Under the pieces are notes generated by a model. The model was given only the letters and a program-made list of their open reading frames with translations, did not search any database and had not been told where the DNA came from. A DNA stretch of 64,000 bases from Coleophoma eucalyptorum (Eukaryota; Ascomycota; Leotiomycetes; Helotiales; Dermateaceae). The number at the start of each line of letters is the position of its first letter. Positions within the stretch are counted from its first letter, which is position 1. A program made the translations under genes and the position numbers. The stretch covers positions 2,617,909 through 2,681,908 of the forward strand of contig JALRME010000001.1 in NCBI GenBank assembly GCA_026120035.1, in the 5' to 3' direction. This document shows, one piece after another, positions 60,359 to 64,000 of the stretch.

Positions 60359-61518
60359 ATTAACAGAGGACATATGTTGAGGGGCTAATGGTATTTTTTG
60401 GATGACTGACGATCCAAAGGCTTAGTACGACTCGATTGAGTTGATTATAAGCCTTAAGTCTTAAGGCCTTAATTTTTCGGATGTACATATTTTCTGGTTT
60501 GATCCAAAGTAATTTGGCAATACAGACTAGTTATTGCTCACAGCACAATCTCCTCTGCTAGTCTTCAACGGTGCTTGAAAGAAACTGCAGCCCTTGAGCG
60601 TACAATAGTCGCCTACGGCGTTTGGCCTGTCACTTGCTCTGCTTTTCTCAGATTTAACGGAGCAATAAAGCAGTCTTATCGACAAGCCAATTCGGACCTC
60701 AATGATAAATAAGTTGAAGCTCCTAATTGTGAAGTTTGCTCGTGCCTCTGTATTGACTGATGGCCAGGGCGAGAACGTTGTTTCTCGAAACTAGCCTGGT
60801 AGAGATTGGACCAAAAAGAGACTTGTTTGTGGGATCAGGAATGTAGGCAGAAGGATTAGAACTACCCATCGAGTTCTTTTACTCTAAAGTGTCGAGCCAT
60901 TTTGGAATCATATAAAGGACGGGGAGCTTATTGCCTCCTTGTCAGAAACCTGGGAGACAAAGCATGTTGCGATCGCTAGTGTAGCTGTTTCCAAGACAGG
61001 TGAAAGATGACATTTGAATTATAGACTGCTGGAAGCAAAATATGCCTGTTCTAGGCGATTCGGAAGAGTACCTGAGGCATATATGTAGTCAATAACGCTT
61101 CTACAGATACTGTTTCAATATTCCACGTGTCTTTGTCGGGCGTTGCTGGTGACACAGTAACAGTTGGTGTATTCTGTACATCCAAGGTTTATGAAGGGAT
61201 ATTCTTTTCTAAGCCCTCCAAAGTAAGACCCTCTCAGATCAATGCAAAACTTATGTCATCTCCCTCGGAATAAGGAGTGGCAGAGATGACAGCCGCCGTC
61301 GCTTAACCGTCACTGCCACTGGCGTCGGCTAACTGACATCTCCACTAAGTCGGGAGGACAAACAATCCGTAGTTACGGTAAGTCTATGGTTACAGGTGCA
61401 GAAGTCTCAACGAGGTTGAAATGGGTTAAGTAAAGAGGAGTGGAGTCAGTAGATAGTTTCCTCGGTGATCACAAGACGTAAGCGTGTATTGTAGCAAAAC
61501 CCCAAAATAACTGAAATA
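60359..61518. other. Convergent intergenic region
   Basis: 1.16 kb between the Aim6-like stop and the end of the minus-strand candidate gene. AT-rich at 60.4-60.6 kb. No gene recognised. Confidence 0.5.
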
Positions 61519-62392
61519 TCATTTGAACAAATCGTAACTCGTGACATCCGTGCCAAACGATATAAAGCCTCGAGGAAAGGGAGCGAAAAGTGAAATGGTT
61601 TTGGTGCCCTTTTCTAAGTTGAAACATTCTCCCTTTAGGGCCGAAACTCTCAATCTACACGCAAGGCGATCACTGACTGGAAGACGCCTCATAAATTTTA
61701 TTACGTCTTACCCGACCATTGATGAGCAGAAGACTTCCATCCTTCAGGACTCCTTCAAATATGATCTTGTGGTCGACGTCGTCTCTGTCTCTCAGTATGA
61801 GGATCGCCAGGCGTTCGTATATTTCAAGGGCGTCAGTTCCTGAGTCTTGTAAATTTAGGAGTGGCCCCTGTAGCGGTAAATTGGCGATGAACGGCTCTTC
61901 TCTGAGGCAAACGCCAATATTAGGATAATGAGATGGACAGGAAGTAGTGGGGCTTGGTGGTCCTTAGTTCGACTGCTAACGGGTGCAGTCTGACTAAGGT
62001 TAGAGCACATTGAATAAGATCTCACATTGGGTACATACGTCTGAGTAGGGAACTACTGAGTGTATAGTATTCGGCTCCTGGTTCCAAAAGAGATGATCAC
62101 CGGCAGTCTGTCCAATCCATTCTTGTTGGATTTGAACGAAGTTATACGGTGTGTTATCAAATTGATCCAAAGATTCGAAATCAACAGCCACATTCGATTT
62201 TTGCTGGAAATGAGCTTGTCCAGCGAGTTGGGATACCTATCAGTGGGCTATAAAGAAAGAGCTTGAGTGTTAGGATGAAGCAAGGGAGTCTTGGGTAAAA
62301 GAGACATCTACCAAAAATGGGAGAAGCTCGGTAGTCGTGATTGGTATCACTTTGAAAGAACAATTGGCAAGGCGAGATTCAATGACAATGCG
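61519..62392 (-). CDS. Candidate spliced gene, 5' exon unresolved
   Basis: Read by joining exons on the minus strand. Exon B 62392-62312 (RIVIESRLANC.. to TTTELLPFL) ends at GTAGAT. Exon C 62236-62039 (VSQLAGQAHFQQ, NTPYNFVQIQQEWIGQ, HLFWNQEPNTIHSVVPYSD) ends at GTATGT. Exon D, from 61867 or 61894, to 61712 (GPLLNLQDSGTDALEIYERL, FEGVLKDGSLLLING) ends at GTAAGA. Exon E 61654-61519 (LRVSALKGECFNLEKGTKTI, FPRGFISFGTDV) ends TGA. B to C and C to D close in phase; D to E is off by one at the strong donor. An ATG with a short Met/His-rich lead at about 62537 may start it. Either a real gene with an uncommon splice, or a recent pseudogene. Family unknown. Confidence 0.5.
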
Positions 62393-62593
62393 CTGGTATT
62401 TGGATTACAAAAGGAAAACTAAAACTAAAAACAAATGCTGCGTCCATGCCAGACGTAAACCTCCAACTCCACGCTTTACAAATCTAAATGCAGATGCGAA
62501 TGCCCATTCTCCATCCCAGCCATGATATGCAACGTCCAATTTTTTTGTCCTATTTCAGAGATATCCACTTAGTTTCACAAATATTATTCTCTC

Positions 62594-63998
62594 TATGGCA
62601 TCAGGCCTTGTAGAGAGGTACCAGGTGCGAGAAACGCATCAGCAGGTAGTTTGTCCTATTTATAGTTAATAAGGGGTGTTAAATTGGACTATGGGAAGGA
62701 CCTACCTTATTGTTGTTGAATGCAACAAAAGCTTGTTCCAAATTCCATGCATTGTCGTTCAGACAAAGCTCTGCGTATGGTGCAGTCATTCTTGTCATCT
62801 CAACCAACTTTGCAAATATGCTCGCCTTTTGCTGGTCATTCACGAGAGGCGATGGAGTTGCAACGTGGACAGGTGTGGCTAGTGAGGCCCATGCTCTGAT
62901 GAGAAGGACGTCGTTGAGAACCCTGATTTGAGGGCCACCAGGACCACCAGGAGCGAGCGTGAAAGTTCTAGAAAAACTTCGCAGTGATGTACCCGCAATT
63001 GAGTTTGCATCCTCCTCGAATTCGCCATGAATGGTGACAATCAATCCATCCACGCCATAAGGACTCTGACCAGTAGGATCTGGTAGCCCTGGCAAGGTGT
63101 GACAATCGGCAAGGTACTTTTCTGACTGCGTGAGAATATCTGGATGCCGGGTTGCTGGCAGAGTTGACCACAATTTCTGGATAGCCTCTACACCTTTGTG
63201 TCTTCGTGCCATTTTGGCTGGGGCGTGGGTGATTTTAGTGAGATTTCGAGAATGCTTAATGTAATCTGCCCAAGGTGGAGTTGGTACAGAATTGTTGGCT
63301 CCTCTAGGGGCTGCCGTGTTGACGGAGATTGAATGCTGTGAATCGTTGTCGTAGTATGCTGCCACCAACTGAGGCCGGTTTGTATCGTAGAGGGTGAAGA
63401 ATTGACGAAGAAAGTTCTCTGCGACTTGACTGATATCTCGAAAGTCCGCACCTCGAATGGGGATGGGTGACTTTGCTTTTTCAATAATTTCAGCAATTTC
63501 CTCGGGTGATCGGACTTGAATTCCGCTGAGTGTTTGTAGTCTAGGATACCAGCGAACTATGTCGGGCCCGTACTCTGGGTCGGAGGTCTCGATTGGATTG
63601 CCTGTGAGGACCAAGTTCTCTAGCTTTCTGAATTTCCATCGCCAAGCCTCAAGCGCTTTCCGGTCTGCGAACATGTTACGAGAGAGGTCGAGATTTTTGA
63701 GATCAGGAAATGTCTGTGCAAGTGTTGTGACGGGAGAGACATTGGCGAGACTGTTGTCGGCAAGACTGACGCTGACTATTGCCTCCCGCTTCTGTGCCTT
63801 GGTTGTGAAAATTGAATCGCAAACTTTCATAAGCGCAGGGAATAGTTTGCTGACATCTTCCGTGGTCTCGTTGAAGATTCCAATTTCTATCAATCCAGGA
63901 TCTGCCCCAAGGTTGGAAAGATTCAATAACTTGAGACTAGTATCGTAGCGGGAGCTGAGGATTCCCTTGAGTTTGTCTTGAAGTTCCTTTGTTTGATC
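62594..63998 (-). CDS. mRNA export receptor Mex67 (NXF1), partial
   Basis: Carries mature mRNPs through nuclear pores with Mtr2. Exons on the minus strand are (edge)-62706 and 62656-62594; the frame is open to the window end, so the N-terminus is missing. Present are leucine-rich repeats (KLLNLSNLG, VSVSLADNSLANVS, LKNLDLSRNMF, KLENLVLTGNPI), the NTF2-like domain (ENFLRQFFTLYDTNRPQL to FSRTFTLAPG) and a C-terminal TAP-C/UBA domain (MTRMTAPYAELCLNDNAWNL) that completes in the last exon as LPADAFLAPGTSLQGLMP. The 49-nt final intron splits TAP-C. Confidence 0.96.
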
Positions 63999-64000
63999 CG

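Overview
The window comes from a filamentous ascomycete. Genes are dense and split by short GT..AG introns (mostly 45-80 nt, often with a CTAAC/CTAAT branch site). Several proteins are typical of these fungi: a class IV chitin synthase, a fungal Frizzled/Smoothened-like receptor and an Rtc3/SBDS-like protein. The overall feel is of a leotiomycete, but that placement is from protein flavour only and was not tested. No bacterial or viral genes, complete transposons, CRISPR arrays, rRNA or convincing tRNA genes were seen.

Layout. 1-12.4 kb: 3' part of a class IV chitin synthase (+), polo kinase (-) diverging from an OPA3-family gene (+), a conserved unknown gene (+), an Rtc3-like gene (+), a possible micro-membrane protein (-) and a four-helix membrane protein (-). 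12.4-15.9 kb: gene-free. 15.9-22.2 kb: a DH-PH RhoGEF (-) diverging from the proteasome chaperone Nas2 (+), then Ran GTPase (+). 22.2-30.9 kb: a relic reading frame broken by one stop codon (-), a histidine-rich allergen-type protein (+), a homeobox factor (+) and a second set of relic exons (-). 30.9-42.1 kb: ribosomal protein S13 (+), the COMPASS subunit Sdc1 (-) diverging from the nuclease FAN1 (+), the PP2A activator PTPA (-) diverging from exosome subunit Rrp46 (+), and NAD kinase (+). 42-47 kb: a 74-bp tandem repeat, then an NCS1 nucleobase-type permease (-) diverging from a 2-oxoglutarate/Fe(II) dioxygenase (+) across a promoter with five GATA-factor motifs. 47-54.4 kb: a long block without a supportable gene. 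54.4-64 kb: a seven-helix receptor (+), a Bub2/Cdc16 TBC GAP (+), a secreted Aim6-like phosphodiesterase-fold protein (+), a candidate spliced gene visible only by joining exons (-), and the mRNA exporter Mex67 (-), cut by the window end.

Most genes are unlinked housekeeping functions: cell wall, mitosis (polo, Bub2), Rho and Ran signalling, proteasome, exosome, translation, mRNA export, chromatin and repair. The one pair that looks functionally coupled is the permease and dioxygenase: shared promoter, GATA sites and chemistry suggest uptake and oxidation of a pyrimidine-like nitrogen source. The least explained material is the spliced candidate at 61.5-62.4 kb and the two relic regions near 23 kb and 30 kb. 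Exon limits were set by reading splice signals and requiring the frame to close, so each gene start and end carries that uncertainty.
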